From JAGOCV01 sp049445855 (GTDB lineage Bacteria > Pseudomonadota > Gammaproteobacteria > Burkholderiales > Burkholderiaceae_C), in contig NZ_JBMSDV010000003.1 in NCBI RefSeq assembly GCF_049445855.1, forward strand, positions 124,001 through 188,000: a stretch of DNA of 64,000 bases, in the 5' to 3' direction. This document shows, in pieces, positions 17,794 through 26,128 of the stretch (positions are counted from its first letter, which is position 1; the number at the start of each line of letters is the position of its first letter). The position numbers and the translations under genes are program-made. A model generated the notes under the pieces. It did no database searches. It was not told where the DNA came from and saw only the letters and a list, made by a program, of their open reading frames with translations.

Positions 17794-17953
17794 GGGAATC
17801 CCACCTCGGGTTTGTTACTGCAACTCACATTTTGGCTTGAGAATCGCGTTACAAACATGTGAGTTACCTCTTCGTTCCTCACAATTCCTCACGGACGGGT
17901 GGGCGAGCGTGACTTTTTGCCGGTCTTGCGACCTTCTTTCGACATTTTGAGGG
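17794..17953. promoter_or_regulatory. Regulatory region with four GTGAG-type sites before the giant-protein gene
   Basis: The 160 bases between the regulator stop and the giant-protein start are A+T-richer than their surroundings. They hold a perfect 9-base inverted repeat, AACTCACAT (17822-17830) and ATGTGAGTT (17857-17865). They also hold a direct repeat TTCCTCAC at 17875-17882 and 17885-17892, with a 10-base period. All four are variants of GTGAG(T/G)(T/A). Direct repeats one helical turn apart are typical of OmpR-family binding sites, and an OmpR-type gene lies next door. Control of the giant protein by that regulator is inference. Confidence 0.45.
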
Positions 17954-18685
17954 TCAGATTTCCGGCCGCTTGGGCGTGACGATGTCGTGAAAGATGTAGC
18001 CCGCGCCGCGCACGGCGCGCAGGGTCAGCGCGATGCCGGCATTGGCGGCCTTGCGGCGCAGGCGGCTGGCCAGCGAGTCGATGCGATGGGGGTCGAAGTC
18101 GTATGCATCGCCGCCCATGGCAATGATGAGCCGGTCCCGGCTGACCGGCGTGTCCATGCGTTCGAACAGGCACTGCATGAACGCACGCTCGGAAGTGGTG
18201 AGCGGGATCGTCTGGCCATGCGGATCGCTCAGGATCCAGCCGCCGTCGAGGAGCTGCCAGCCCGAGGGTTCGTCGGAGGGGGTGGGGGTCGCGTCGACGG
18301 CCGCGGTGATGCGCCGCGTCACGCTGTGCAGCACGGCAGTGAGTTCGAGCATGTGGACCGGCTTCACGAGGTACGCGTCCGCGCCCTGCTGCAGGCCGTG
18401 CAGCTTGTCCTGGAGCGTGCCGCGCGCCGTCAGCATCACGATGCCGACCTGGCTGCCGTTGCGCAGGTGTGCCGCGATGGCGAAGCCGTCTTCTCCCGGC
18501 AGCCCCACGTCGATCACCGCCACATCGCAGGGACGGGTGGCCTGGGCCTTGTAGAAATCAGTGGCGTTGCCGAATCCGTGGGCGTCGAAGCCGAGCGTGG
18601 TGAGGCTGAAAAGCGTCTCTTCCCGCAACTCGACATCGTCCTCCACCAAGTAGACACGCAGTTTTTTTGATGGTGATGCAGTCAT
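17954..18685 (-). CDS. OmpR-family response regulator (orphan)
   Basis: Two-domain response regulator, 243 residues. The receiver domain has the acidic pocket E15-D16-D17, the phosphoacceptor D59 (AVIDVGLPGEDG), T86 and K108 (YLVKPV). A winged-helix DNA-binding domain of the OmpR/PhoB type follows from about residue 140 (IPLTTSERAFMQCLFER; HRIDSLASRLRRKA; AVRGAGYIFH). No histidine kinase gene is beside it, so its partner lies elsewhere. It is encoded on the same strand as, and 160 bases upstream of, the giant surface protein gene, and it diverges from a solute-binding protein gene. Repeats in the 160-base gap are candidate binding sites. Confidence 0.92.
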   Translation of the reverse strand: MTASPSKKLRVYLVEDDVELREETLFSLTTLGFDAHGFGNATDFYKAQATRPCDVAVIDVGLPGEDGFAIAAHLRNGSQVGIVMLTARGTLQDKLHGLQQGADAYLVKPVHMLELTAVLHSVTRRITAAVDATPTPSDEPSGWQLLDGGWILSDPHGQTIPLTTSERAFMQCLFERMDTPVSRDRLIIAMGGDAYDFDPHRIDSLASRLRRKAANAGIALTLRAVRGAGYIFHDIVTPKRPEI

Positions 18686-18777
18686 GATGGGTTCGATTAT
18701 CCGAATTTGTAACTGCTTTGCTCACCTTTTCTCTTCAAGACTTCCCGGATTCTTTTCTGGCGCTTACTATCCTTTAC
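18686..18777. promoter_or_regulatory. Divergent region between OmpR-type regulator and solute-binding protein
   Basis: These 92 bases separate two divergent genes and are A+T-richer than the flanks. A TACTAT (18766-18771) could be a -10 element but would leave almost no leader for the solute-binding protein. One GGTGAG (minus strand, 18720-18725) recalls the GTGAG sites at 17822-17892. No firm promoter can be assigned. Confidence 0.3.
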
Positions 18778-19701
18778 ATGTTGTCCATCGCAAAAACCCA
18801 ATCCCGCTGGCTGCGCGCGTCGCTGGCCGCTGTCTTCATGTCCGCAGTCGCCGCCGCATCGGCCCAGTCGACCGCGCCACTGTCCGCCGACCTCCAGGAA
18901 ATCGCCCAGGCCGGCGAGATCGTGATCGGGGTCCGCGAGGACGCATTGCCTTTCGCATTCGTCGACCAGGACGGCATGCCCAAGGGCTATTCGGTGGACA
19001 TCTGCAACCGCATCGCGCAGAACCTGCGCACGGCGCTGAAGCGGCCCGACCTGCGCGTGCGCTACAACACCGTCACCATCAACACCCGTGCCTTGCTGGT
19101 GCGGGAGAAGGTCGTCGACCTGGAATGCGGTGCGACGTCGCACACGCGGGCGCGTACCGGGGAATTCGATTTCTCGGTCGCTTATGGCGTCGAGCAGGCG
19201 CAGCTGATTTCGCTCAAGGCCAAGCCGGTTCCGGCACTGTCGCAACTGGGTGGACAGAAGGTGCTGGTGGCCGGCGGCAGTACGTCGGCATCATGGTTGC
19301 GCGCACAAAGCGGCGTGGCCGGGGAAGTGGTGCCGGTGCGCAACGCGGGCCGCGCCTATTTCGACCTGACCGAGGGCAGGGCGGCGGCCTATGTCGGCTC
19401 CGGCGAAGTGTTCCTGGGTGAAGTGCTGCGTCGCGGCGGCAAGGCGACGGATTTCAACCGCGTGACGCTGGCCGGCACCGACATCGAGCCGCTCGCCGTG
19501 ATGATGCGCAAGGGTCGCCCCGGTCTCAAGCAGGTGGCCGACGACACGATCCGCTCGCTGTCGAAGTCGGGCGAGCTGGTGACGCTGTATGGCAAGTGGT
19601 TCGAGTCGCCGATTTCGGCACGCCGCGTCTCGCTCGCGCAGCCGATGAGCAGTTCGTGGCTGGCCATGGTGTCGGCGCCGAACGACCAGCCGGCGAACTG
19701 A
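18778..19701 (+). CDS. Periplasmic amino-acid-type solute-binding protein (SBP family 3)
   Basis: Exported solute-binding protein, about 307 residues. The start at 18778 gives a signal peptide (MLSIAKTQSRW, then AAVFMSAVAAASAQS); the frame extends 60 bases further upstream, but those residues would spoil the signal. Family 3 landmarks are IVIGVREDALPFAFVDQDG, GYSVDICNRIA, LECGATSHTRAR and the late LYGKWFES. No permease or ATPase gene is adjacent, so it may serve a distant ABC importer or act as a periplasmic sensor subunit. It is divergent from the orphan OmpR-type regulator, with 92 bases between them. The ligand cannot be read from sequence; polar amino acids are the usual choice. Confidence 0.85.
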   Translation: MLSIAKTQSRWLRASLAAVFMSAVAAASAQSTAPLSADLQEIAQAGEIVIGVREDALPFAFVDQDGMPKGYSVDICNRIAQNLRTALKRPDLRVRYNTVTINTRALLVREKVVDLECGATSHTRARTGEFDFSVAYGVEQAQLISLKAKPVPALSQLGGQKVLVAGGSTSASWLRAQSGVAGEVVPVRNAGRAYFDLTEGRAAAYVGSGEVFLGEVLRRGGKATDFNRVTLAGTDIEPLAVMMRKGRPGLKQVADDTIRSLSKSGELVTLYGKWFESPISARRVSLAQPMSSSWLAMVSAPNDQPAN

Positions 19702-19704
19702 TCG

Positions 19705-20928
19705 TCAGGTCGGCCTGCGCATGTTCGACAACATGCGCAGCAGCGCGCGGTTCACCTCTTCCGTTTCCATCTCGTGCTCTGCGGCGATCTGCAGCACGCG
19801 GCCGGCCTGTGATGATTCCAGCGCAGTGGCCACCTGCAGGCTGCCGGCGTACGGCCCGGTGTGCAGCACGGTGGCGGAGTGGATGCGGTCCGACAGCGGC
19901 AGGCGGTGCAGGATGGTGGGCAGCGGTTCGTCCAGCAGCAGGTCGAGTTGCGAGAACAGCCCGCACAGGTAAACCTCGCGCCGCAGGTCTTCCTCGATGC
20001 CGGCGTCCATCAGGTTCTCCGTCAAGCGGGCGCGTAGCACCAGCGCGGCCCGCACCGGCTGCAGATCGGCATCCGTGCTGGCGTGGGGCAGTTGTTCCAC
20101 CAGCCAGGTCTTGAGCGAGTTCACGCCCATCATCATCAGCGCGTGGCGGATGGAGCCGATGCCGGTTCGCAGGCCCAGCGCCGCCGAATTCACGAAGGTC
20201 AGCAAGCGGTAGGCGAGGATGGGCTCTTCACCGACCAACTGCTCCAGCCGTTCCATGGGTTGTTCGGTGTCCAGGGCCAGCAGCAGCTGCGTGCACACGC
20301 GGTGCGAGGGCTGGAGCGCCTGGTAGCGGTAGGCGTGCAGCACGTCTTCGGCCGGCCAGCCCGCGAGCGCCCAGGCGCCCTGCTGGTCCAGGCAATGGTC
20401 GGCCAGCGCACGGCTGGCAATGCCTTCATAGATCTGCCCCGGCTGCACCGGGCTGGGCCGTGCATTGTTCTGGCCGGCGCGCCGCGACGCGATGGACTGC
20501 AGCGCGGCCAGGGTGTCGTCGGTCTGCAGGCTCTGCAGGCGTCGCTCGAAGCAGCGGGCGATATCCGGGGGCGGCTGGCGGCGGACGTCGTCGCGCCACA
20601 CCATCTTGAGGCCCCGCCTGTGGGCGGCCAGCACCCGGGCGCGCAGGCCGGCGTCATTCGAGGCCCAGGCGCCGGGCACTTCGAACCACGGCGCTCCTGC
20701 GGGGGCCTGCTCCAGAAGGCTGGACAACAGCGCGCGTGACTGGACCGACAGGAGCAGCGGTGGGGATTCGGCGGACCAGAGTTCTTCCAGCGTGCGCAGC
20801 AGATGCAGCGAATCGAGCGTGGTTTCGGGGTTGTCGTGCACGAACAGCTGTACCCCCGCGAGTTCGCGGGACCGGTTCCAAAGGGGCCGGTACCCCAACG
20901 TCATGGAGCCGAGAACGGACTGGACCAC
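19705..20928 (-). CDS. HDOD-domain protein with degenerate EAL-like N-terminus
   Basis: Signalling protein, 407 residues, with the layout of YuxH-like proteins. Residues 1-110 resemble an EAL-type barrel (LGYRPLWNRSRELAGVQLFV) but lack the catalytic E-x-L motif and metal ligands, so phosphodiesterase activity is unlikely. Residues about 200-390 form an HDOD domain (EPILAYRLLTFVNSAALGL, then IGSIRHALMMMGVNSLKTWL). It starts 9 bases after flgL at a GTG (20928) without a clear ribosome binding site; an ATG at 20904 is possible. Its position suggests co-transcription with flgKL and a link to motility or cyclic-di-GMP signalling. Its partner is unknown. Confidence 0.8.
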   Translation of the reverse strand: MVQSVLGSMTLGYRPLWNRSRELAGVQLFVHDNPETTLDSLHLLRTLEELWSAESPPLLLSVQSRALLSSLLEQAPAGAPWFEVPGAWASNDAGLRARVLAAHRRGLKMVWRDDVRRQPPPDIARCFERRLQSLQTDDTLAALQSIASRRAGQNNARPSPVQPGQIYEGIASRALADHCLDQQGAWALAGWPAEDVLHAYRYQALQPSHRVCTQLLLALDTEQPMERLEQLVGEEPILAYRLLTFVNSAALGLRTGIGSIRHALMMMGVNSLKTWLVEQLPHASTDADLQPVRAALVLRARLTENLMDAGIEEDLRREVYLCGLFSQLDLLLDEPLPTILHRLPLSDRIHSATVLHTGPYAGSLQVATALESSQAGRVLQIAAEHEMETEEVNRALLRMLSNMRRPT

Positions 20929-20937
20929 GGAGGCGGA

Positions 20938-22140
20938 TCAGGACAGGAAGTTGAACAGCGACAGCTTCTGGATTTGAGCATAAGACGCCAGGGCCGCGGA
21001 ATAGGCGGTTTCCTGCGTCTTGAAGTCGGACAGGCCCTTCACCATGTCCAGGTCTTCCGCGCGCGAGCGGTCGGACTCCTGGATGATCGTGCGGGCGCTG
21101 TTGCTGTCGGTGATGTTGTCCACGCGGTTGAGCAGCTCGCCAGCCTGTGCGCGGGACGATTGCAGGCGCGACATCGCCGAGTCCACCTCGGACAGCGAGC
21201 GCGCCACATCGTGCGCCAGCGGGCCGCCGGCGCTGCCGTCCACGATGGCGATGGCGCGGTCGATGATGTCGAACACGCTGTTGCGCGTGCTGGGCGCGAC
21301 GGACAGCGAATCGCCGTTGACGGGCGTGCCCTGCAACGTGACTTTCAGGCCGTCGAAGGTGATGTCCTTGCCGGCGACGTAAGGCTGGTTGGACACGACC
21401 GTGGTCGCGCTGGTGTTGTCCACCACGCTGTAGGTGGTGACGCCCGCCGTCACGGTGAACTGGATGCTGTAGTCGTGCCCGGTGAGCGCACCCGGGTCGG
21501 CGATCACGCTCTGGTCGGACCACACGGCCGACGTACCGGCTGCCTGGGTGATGGTGACGATGCCGTTGCCCGTGGGCACGTTCATCCAGGTGGCGAAGCC
21601 GTCCAGCGTGGACGGCACGGTCGTCGTCGTCGCGGCCGCCTGTCCGGGGATGCCCTGGAAGACCACACCGCCGGCGGCGTCCACGAAGGGCGCGGCCGTG
21701 CTGCCCAGGCCGGCGAACAGCGGGGCGCCGTTGCCGTCCTTCTCATTGGCCAGCGCGAGGATCTGGTCCCGCAGGCCGCGCATTTCCAGCGCCATCGCGT
21801 CGCGGTCGGTGGCCGAATAGGTGGTGGTGTTGCCCGCCTTCACGATCAGTTCGCGCAGGCTCTGCATCAGCGTGCCCGCGTTGCCCAGCGTCGATTCGGC
21901 GGTGGACAGCGCGTTGCGCTGCACGTCCAGTGCGCGCTGGTCGGTGGCGATGCGGCTCATGCGCGTGCGTGCGCGCTCGGCCTGTGCGGCCGCTGTCGGG
22001 TCGTCGCTCGCGCGCAGCACGCGCTTGCCGGCCGTCAGGTTCTCCTGCATCCTGGAGAGTTCCTGCTGGCGCGTGGACAAACGCTGCAGCGCGGCATCGT
22101 AGGCATCGGCAGTGGAGAGGCGGGTGAGGTTGGTGGCCAT
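20938..22140 (-). CDS. flgL: Flagellar hook-filament junction protein FlgL
   Basis: Second hook-filament junction protein (HAP3), 400 residues, exported by the flagellar type III system to join the hook-FlgK layer to the flagellin filament. The flagellin-like N-terminus shows LTRLSTADAYDAALQRLSTRQQELSRMQ, with a basic ASDDPTAAAQAERARTR stretch. The C-terminal helix pattern is FKTQETAYSAALASYAQIQKLSLFNFLS. The gene follows flgK by 32 bases at the promoter-distal end of the flgB-L run. Export chaperone FlgN is encoded at 32641-33054. Confidence 0.95.
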   Translation of the reverse strand: MATNLTRLSTADAYDAALQRLSTRQQELSRMQENLTAGKRVLRASDDPTAAAQAERARTRMSRIATDQRALDVQRNALSTAESTLGNAGTLMQSLRELIVKAGNTTTYSATDRDAMALEMRGLRDQILALANEKDGNGAPLFAGLGSTAAPFVDAAGGVVFQGIPGQAAATTTTVPSTLDGFATWMNVPTGNGIVTITQAAGTSAVWSDQSVIADPGALTGHDYSIQFTVTAGVTTYSVVDNTSATTVVSNQPYVAGKDITFDGLKVTLQGTPVNGDSLSVAPSTRNSVFDIIDRAIAIVDGSAGGPLAHDVARSLSEVDSAMSRLQSSRAQAGELLNRVDNITDSNSARTIIQESDRSRAEDLDMVKGLSDFKTQETAYSAALASYAQIQKLSLFNFLS

Positions 22141-22172
22141 GCGGGAGGGTTCTTTCTTCTATGGCGTCGCGC

Positions 22173-24065
22173 TCATCGGCCGAGGCCGTCGATCAGCGTG
22201 TCGAAGATGCTCTGCGCGATCTGGATCATCTTGGCCGACGCCTGGTAGGCCTGCTGGAATTGCAGCAGCTTGGCAGCTTCCTCGTCCAGGTTGACGCCGC
22301 TCACGGCGGACTTCTCGCTCGCAGCGGTCGCGGCGATGTTGCCTGACACCTGCGCGGCGTACTGCACACCCTGCGAGCGGATGCCGATCTGCGCGATCAG
22401 GCCCGCGTAACCGTCGGCCATGCTGGCGCCGTCGAACATCGTGGCATCGCGCAGGTTCATGAGCGCGGTGGCGTTGCCGCCGTCCAGCGCGCGGAAGCCC
22501 GGCGTGGACAGCTGCACCGTGATCGTGTCGCCCGGCTGCGGCGTGCCCTTGAGCGTGACTTCCCAGCCGTTGTAGCTGATGGGCTGGCCCGCCGTGTAGG
22601 TCACGCCCGTGGGGTTGCCGGTGCCCGCGCCGGTCACGTCGAACGTGCCGGCGCCGGTGAAGGTCAGCGTCACGGTGGCGGTGAGGTTGGCATTGGCCTG
22701 AGTGGCCTGCACGCCCTGCACGGTCACGGTGCCCGTGTTGGCGGTGCCGGCGCGCGCTTCCACCGGGCTGGCGATGGCCAGTCCGCGGGCGGACGTGAAG
22801 GCCGTCTGGATCGTGGCGGCTGCTGCCGCGAAAGGCTTGACCAGGAAACTGTCGCCCGGTTGCGCGCCGGCGGTGGCGCTGAACGTCAGGCCGTCCATCG
22901 TGGCCGGCATGCTGGCGAAGGTCGACGACTGGCCATCGGACAGGCGCACGATTTCCACCGCGCCGCCGGTGCCGAAACGCAACTGGTAGTTGGATGCCAC
23001 CATCGCGGACGGATCGGCGACCACGGCGCTGACGTTGGCCGTGCCCAGGTTGCTGGTGGCGGCCAGCCCTTGCGGGAGCGTCTGCGCGGTGAAGAAATCG
23101 CCGCCGGCATTGCCGTCCTGGTCGATGCCCAGATGGTGCTGCGCGTTCATGGCCGTGGTCACGGCCAGCGCCATGCGACCCAGCATGTTGCGCCCGTCGA
23201 CGAGATCCACGTTGTTGAAGCGCAGCAGGCCGACCACCGATCCGCCGCCCAGCAGGTTCTCGTCGAGCGAGACGCTCAGGCCGCCGTTGTTGATCGACAG
23301 CTTGAGCTGCGAGAGGTCGTTGTATTCGTTGCCCGCCAATGACACGGTGGACGTGCGGGTGCCCAGCACCAGCGGCTGGCTGCCGATGAACACGCCCAGC
23401 GTGCCGTCGGCCGCGGGCACGGTCGTGGTCTGCACGTAGCCGTTCAGGTCCTGGATCAACTGGTCGCGCTGATCCAGCAAATCGTTGGGGCTGGCGGTGC
23501 CGGATGCGACACGTGCGATCTGATCGTTGAGCGTCGCGATGCGCGTGGCCAGGCTGTTGATGGTCTTGACCGAGTCGCCCAGTTCCTGGCGCGTGCCGGT
23601 GGCCAGATCGTCCAGTTGCTGCGATGCATCCCGGAAGCGCATGGCCAGGGCGTCGGCTTTGGCCAGCACCGTGCTGCGCGCGGTCAGGTCGCCGGGCGAA
23701 GCCGCGGCGTCCGAGAAGCCGTTGAGCATGTCGTTGAGCGAAGAGCCGATGCCTGCGGTGCCGCTGGGGAAGAGGTCTTCCAGCTGCAGCATGCGCGTGG
23801 CGCGCGTGGCGTCCATCGACGCGACGGATTGCGTGAGTGCCGCCTGCCTGGTCAGGAAGCTGTTGTAGGTGCGCTCGATGCCGGCGACGTTGACGCCCTT
23901 GCCCACATAGCCGCCACCGATGTTCTGGCCCAGGACGGCCTCCAGCGTCACGCTCTGGCGCGAGTAGCCCGGCGTGTTGACGTTGGCGATGTTGTTGCCG
24001 GCCGTCTGCAGCGCCGTCTGGTTCGCCAGCAGCGCGCGGGTTCCGACGTTGAGGAGGCCGCTCAT
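22173..24065 (-). CDS. flgK: Flagellar hook-associated protein FlgK (HAP1)
   Basis: First hook-filament junction protein, 630 residues. The N-terminus LLNVGTRALLANQTALQTAGNNIANVNTPGYSRQ has the rod/hook family ANVNTPG motif. The C-terminus (SGVNLDEEAAKLLQFQQAYQASAKMI, then IFDTLIDGLG) is the characteristic FlgK ending. The central region is long and repetitive in Thr/Gly, as usual for the variable domains. The gene starts 17 bases after flgJ. In many relatives flgKL also have a FliA-dependent promoter; I see no convincing one in the short gap. Confidence 0.96.
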   Translation of the reverse strand: MSGLLNVGTRALLANQTALQTAGNNIANVNTPGYSRQSVTLEAVLGQNIGGGYVGKGVNVAGIERTYNSFLTRQAALTQSVASMDATRATRMLQLEDLFPSGTAGIGSSLNDMLNGFSDAAASPGDLTARSTVLAKADALAMRFRDASQQLDDLATGTRQELGDSVKTINSLATRIATLNDQIARVASGTASPNDLLDQRDQLIQDLNGYVQTTTVPAADGTLGVFIGSQPLVLGTRTSTVSLAGNEYNDLSQLKLSINNGGLSVSLDENLLGGGSVVGLLRFNNVDLVDGRNMLGRMALAVTTAMNAQHHLGIDQDGNAGGDFFTAQTLPQGLAATSNLGTANVSAVVADPSAMVASNYQLRFGTGGAVEIVRLSDGQSSTFASMPATMDGLTFSATAGAQPGDSFLVKPFAAAAATIQTAFTSARGLAIASPVEARAGTANTGTVTVQGVQATQANANLTATVTLTFTGAGTFDVTGAGTGNPTGVTYTAGQPISYNGWEVTLKGTPQPGDTITVQLSTPGFRALDGGNATALMNLRDATMFDGASMADGYAGLIAQIGIRSQGVQYAAQVSGNIAATAASEKSAVSGVNLDEEAAKLLQFQQAYQASAKMIQIAQSIFDTLIDGLGR

Positions 24066-24082
24066 GCTTTGTGTCCTGTCGC

Positions 24083-25012
24083 TCAGGCCTGCGTGCGCTG
24101 CGCCTGCAGCGTGGCGTTGATGGCGCGGCTCAGCTTGGAGGCGTAGGCCGGGTCGGTCGCATAGCCGGCGCGCTGCAGCTCGTTCGCATACGCGTGCACC
24201 GAGCCGGTCTGCTGGCGGGCCTGCGCATAGCGCGGGCTTTCGTTGATCAGGCGCGCGTAGTCGCGGAAGGAATCCTCGTACGAGTCATAGGCGCGGAACT
24301 TCGCCGTCACCTTGCGCGGCTCGCCGTCCACGTATTCGGTGGTGGTGATCTCGGCGACCTTGCCGGTCCAGCTGCCGCCGGCCTTGATGCCGAACAGGTT
24401 GAACGAATTGCTGCCGTCGCTGTTGCGGATCTCGCCGCGGCCCCAGCCGGTCTCATGGCCGGCCTGGCCGATCATGAAGCTCGCGGGAATGCCGCTTTGC
24501 TGCTGCACGCGCTGCGCGGCGGCGCTGTGTTTCTGCACGAAGTCGGACTGCCGCTCGCTGGGCGACACATTGGCGCCGTCGCCCGAAGGCGTGACCTGCG
24601 GCAGCGAGATCGTCGGCGTGATGGACATGCCATTGGACATCCCGTTCGTGCCGGGCAGGTTGTTGGGGCGCACGATCTGGCGCGAGAGCTGTTGCGCGAT
24701 GGCGTCCGACAGGCCGCCGGGCAGACCCGACATGGTGACGGACAGTTGCTGGTCCAGCATGTCGGTGGACAGGTCGCCTGCCGAACTGTCCAGCAGCCCG
24801 GACTTCATCGTCGCTTCGCGCATGCTCTTGATGAGCTCGCGCATGAAGAGCGATTCGAACTGCTTGGCTGCTTCCTTGATCGCCTTCGGGTCGTCCTGGC
24901 TCGCCGCGAGCTTGAGCGCGTTGAGCGAGCGGCCGTCGGCAGCGAGCCCACCGGAGGTCGCGCCCATCGAGCCGAGCTGTGCGTTGATCGAGGCGAAGCT
25001 GGCCGAGCTCAT
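24083..25012 (-). CDS. flgJ: Flagellar rod assembly protein and peptidoglycan hydrolase FlgJ
   Basis: Bifunctional protein of 309 residues. The N-terminal rod-cap domain (KEAAKQFESLFMRELIKSMREA, about 45-65) assembles the rod. The C-terminal glucosaminidase domain (about 150-305) opens a hole in peptidoglycan; its catalytic Glu is at about residue 187 (GQAGHETGWG). The ATG at 25012 is one base after the FlgI stop; further upstream the frame overlaps flgI and lacks FlgJ sequence. The domain fusion is the form seen in beta- and gammaproteobacteria. Confidence 0.95.
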   Translation of the reverse strand: MSSASFASINAQLGSMGATSGGLAADGRSLNALKLAASQDDPKAIKEAAKQFESLFMRELIKSMREATMKSGLLDSSAGDLSTDMLDQQLSVTMSGLPGGLSDAIAQQLSRQIVRPNNLPGTNGMSNGMSITPTISLPQVTPSGDGANVSPSERQSDFVQKHSAAAQRVQQQSGIPASFMIGQAGHETGWGRGEIRNSDGSNSFNLFGIKAGGSWTGKVAEITTTEYVDGEPRKVTAKFRAYDSYEDSFRDYARLINESPRYAQARQQTGSVHAYANELQRAGYATDPAYASKLSRAINATLQAQRTQA

Positions 25013-25013
25013 G

Positions 25014-26126
25014 TCAGATGATCTCCAGTTCGGCGTTGAGCGCGCCGGATGCCTTGATGGCCTGCAGGATCGCCAGCAGGTCCTGCGGTGTCGCGCCCAG
25101 TGCATTGAGCGCGCGCACCACATCGGTCAGCTGCGGCGAGTTGCCCATCTGGATCATGATCCCGGGCTCCTGCTTGATCTGGATGTCCGAGCGCTGGGCC
25201 ACCACCGTCTCGCCGCGCGAGAGCGGGGCAGGCTGGCTGATGACGGGCGTCGAACTGATGGTGACCGAGAGGTTGCCGTGCGCGATCGCGCAGGGGCCGA
25301 GCGTCACCGCCTGGTTGAGCACGATGGAGCCGGTGCGCGAATTGATCACCACCTTCGCGGCGGGGATCGACGCTTCGAGCGGCAGCTCTTCGAGTGCTGC
25401 GATGAAGGTCACGCGCGAGCTCGGGTTCAGCGGCGCGCGCACCTGCACGGTACGCCCGTCCAGCGCCTGCGCAAGGCCCGAGCCCAGCCGCGTGTTGATG
25501 ACCTGTGCCACGCGATGCGCGGTCTGGAAGTCCACCGCGTTCAGGCCGAGGTTGATGAACTCGCCTTCCTGAAGCGGCGTGGGCACCGAGCGCTCGACCT
25601 GGGCGCCGTTGGGAATGCGACCCGCCGAAAGATGGTTGATCTGCACCTTGCTGCCGCCGGCCGACGCGCCTGCGCCGCCCACGACCATGTTGCCCTGAGC
25701 GAGCGCATACACCTCGCCATCCACGCCCTTGAGCGGCGTCATGACGAGCGTGCCGCCCTTGAGCGACTTGGCGTTGCCGATGGACGACACGTTCACGTCG
25801 ATCACCTGGCCGGGCTGTGCGAAGGGCGGCAGTTGCGCGGTGACGATCACGGCCGCCACGTTCTTCAGTTGCAACTGCGACAGGTTGGCCGCGGGCAGCG
25901 AGATGCCCATCTGCTGCAGGTAGTTGGAGATGCTCTGCGTGGTGTAGGGCATCTGCGTGGTCTGGTCGCCCGTGCCATCGAGGCCGACGACCAGGCCATA
26001 ACCTGTCAACTGGTTGGAGCGAACGCCCTGCACGGCGGCGACTTCCTTCACGCGCAGCGCATGCGCGGGCGCGAGGAAAGCCAGCAGGAGGAGGAATGCG
26101 CCGAAGCGGATCGATGGAATGTTCAT
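25014..26126 (-). CDS. flgI: Flagellar P-ring protein FlgI
   Basis: P-ring subunit, 370 residues, periplasmic, forming the bushing in the peptidoglycan layer. It has a signal peptide (MNIPSIRFGAFLLLLAFLAPAHA) and the family patterns GLVVGLDGTGDQT, NVAAVIVTAQLPPFAQPGQ and the C-terminal LNALGATPQDLLAILQAIKASGAL. The gene starts 2 bases after flgH and ends 1 base before the flgJ ATG, so the three are probably translationally coupled. FlgA (31473-32243) is its assembly chaperone. Confidence 0.97.
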   Translation of the reverse strand: MNIPSIRFGAFLLLLAFLAPAHALRVKEVAAVQGVRSNQLTGYGLVVGLDGTGDQTTQMPYTTQSISNYLQQMGISLPAANLSQLQLKNVAAVIVTAQLPPFAQPGQVIDVNVSSIGNAKSLKGGTLVMTPLKGVDGEVYALAQGNMVVGGAGASAGGSKVQINHLSAGRIPNGAQVERSVPTPLQEGEFINLGLNAVDFQTAHRVAQVINTRLGSGLAQALDGRTVQVRAPLNPSSRVTFIAALEELPLEASIPAAKVVINSRTGSIVLNQAVTLGPCAIAHGNLSVTISSTPVISQPAPLSRGETVVAQRSDIQIKQEPGIMIQMGNSPQLTDVVRALNALGATPQDLLAILQAIKASGALNAELEII

Positions 26127-26128
26127 GA

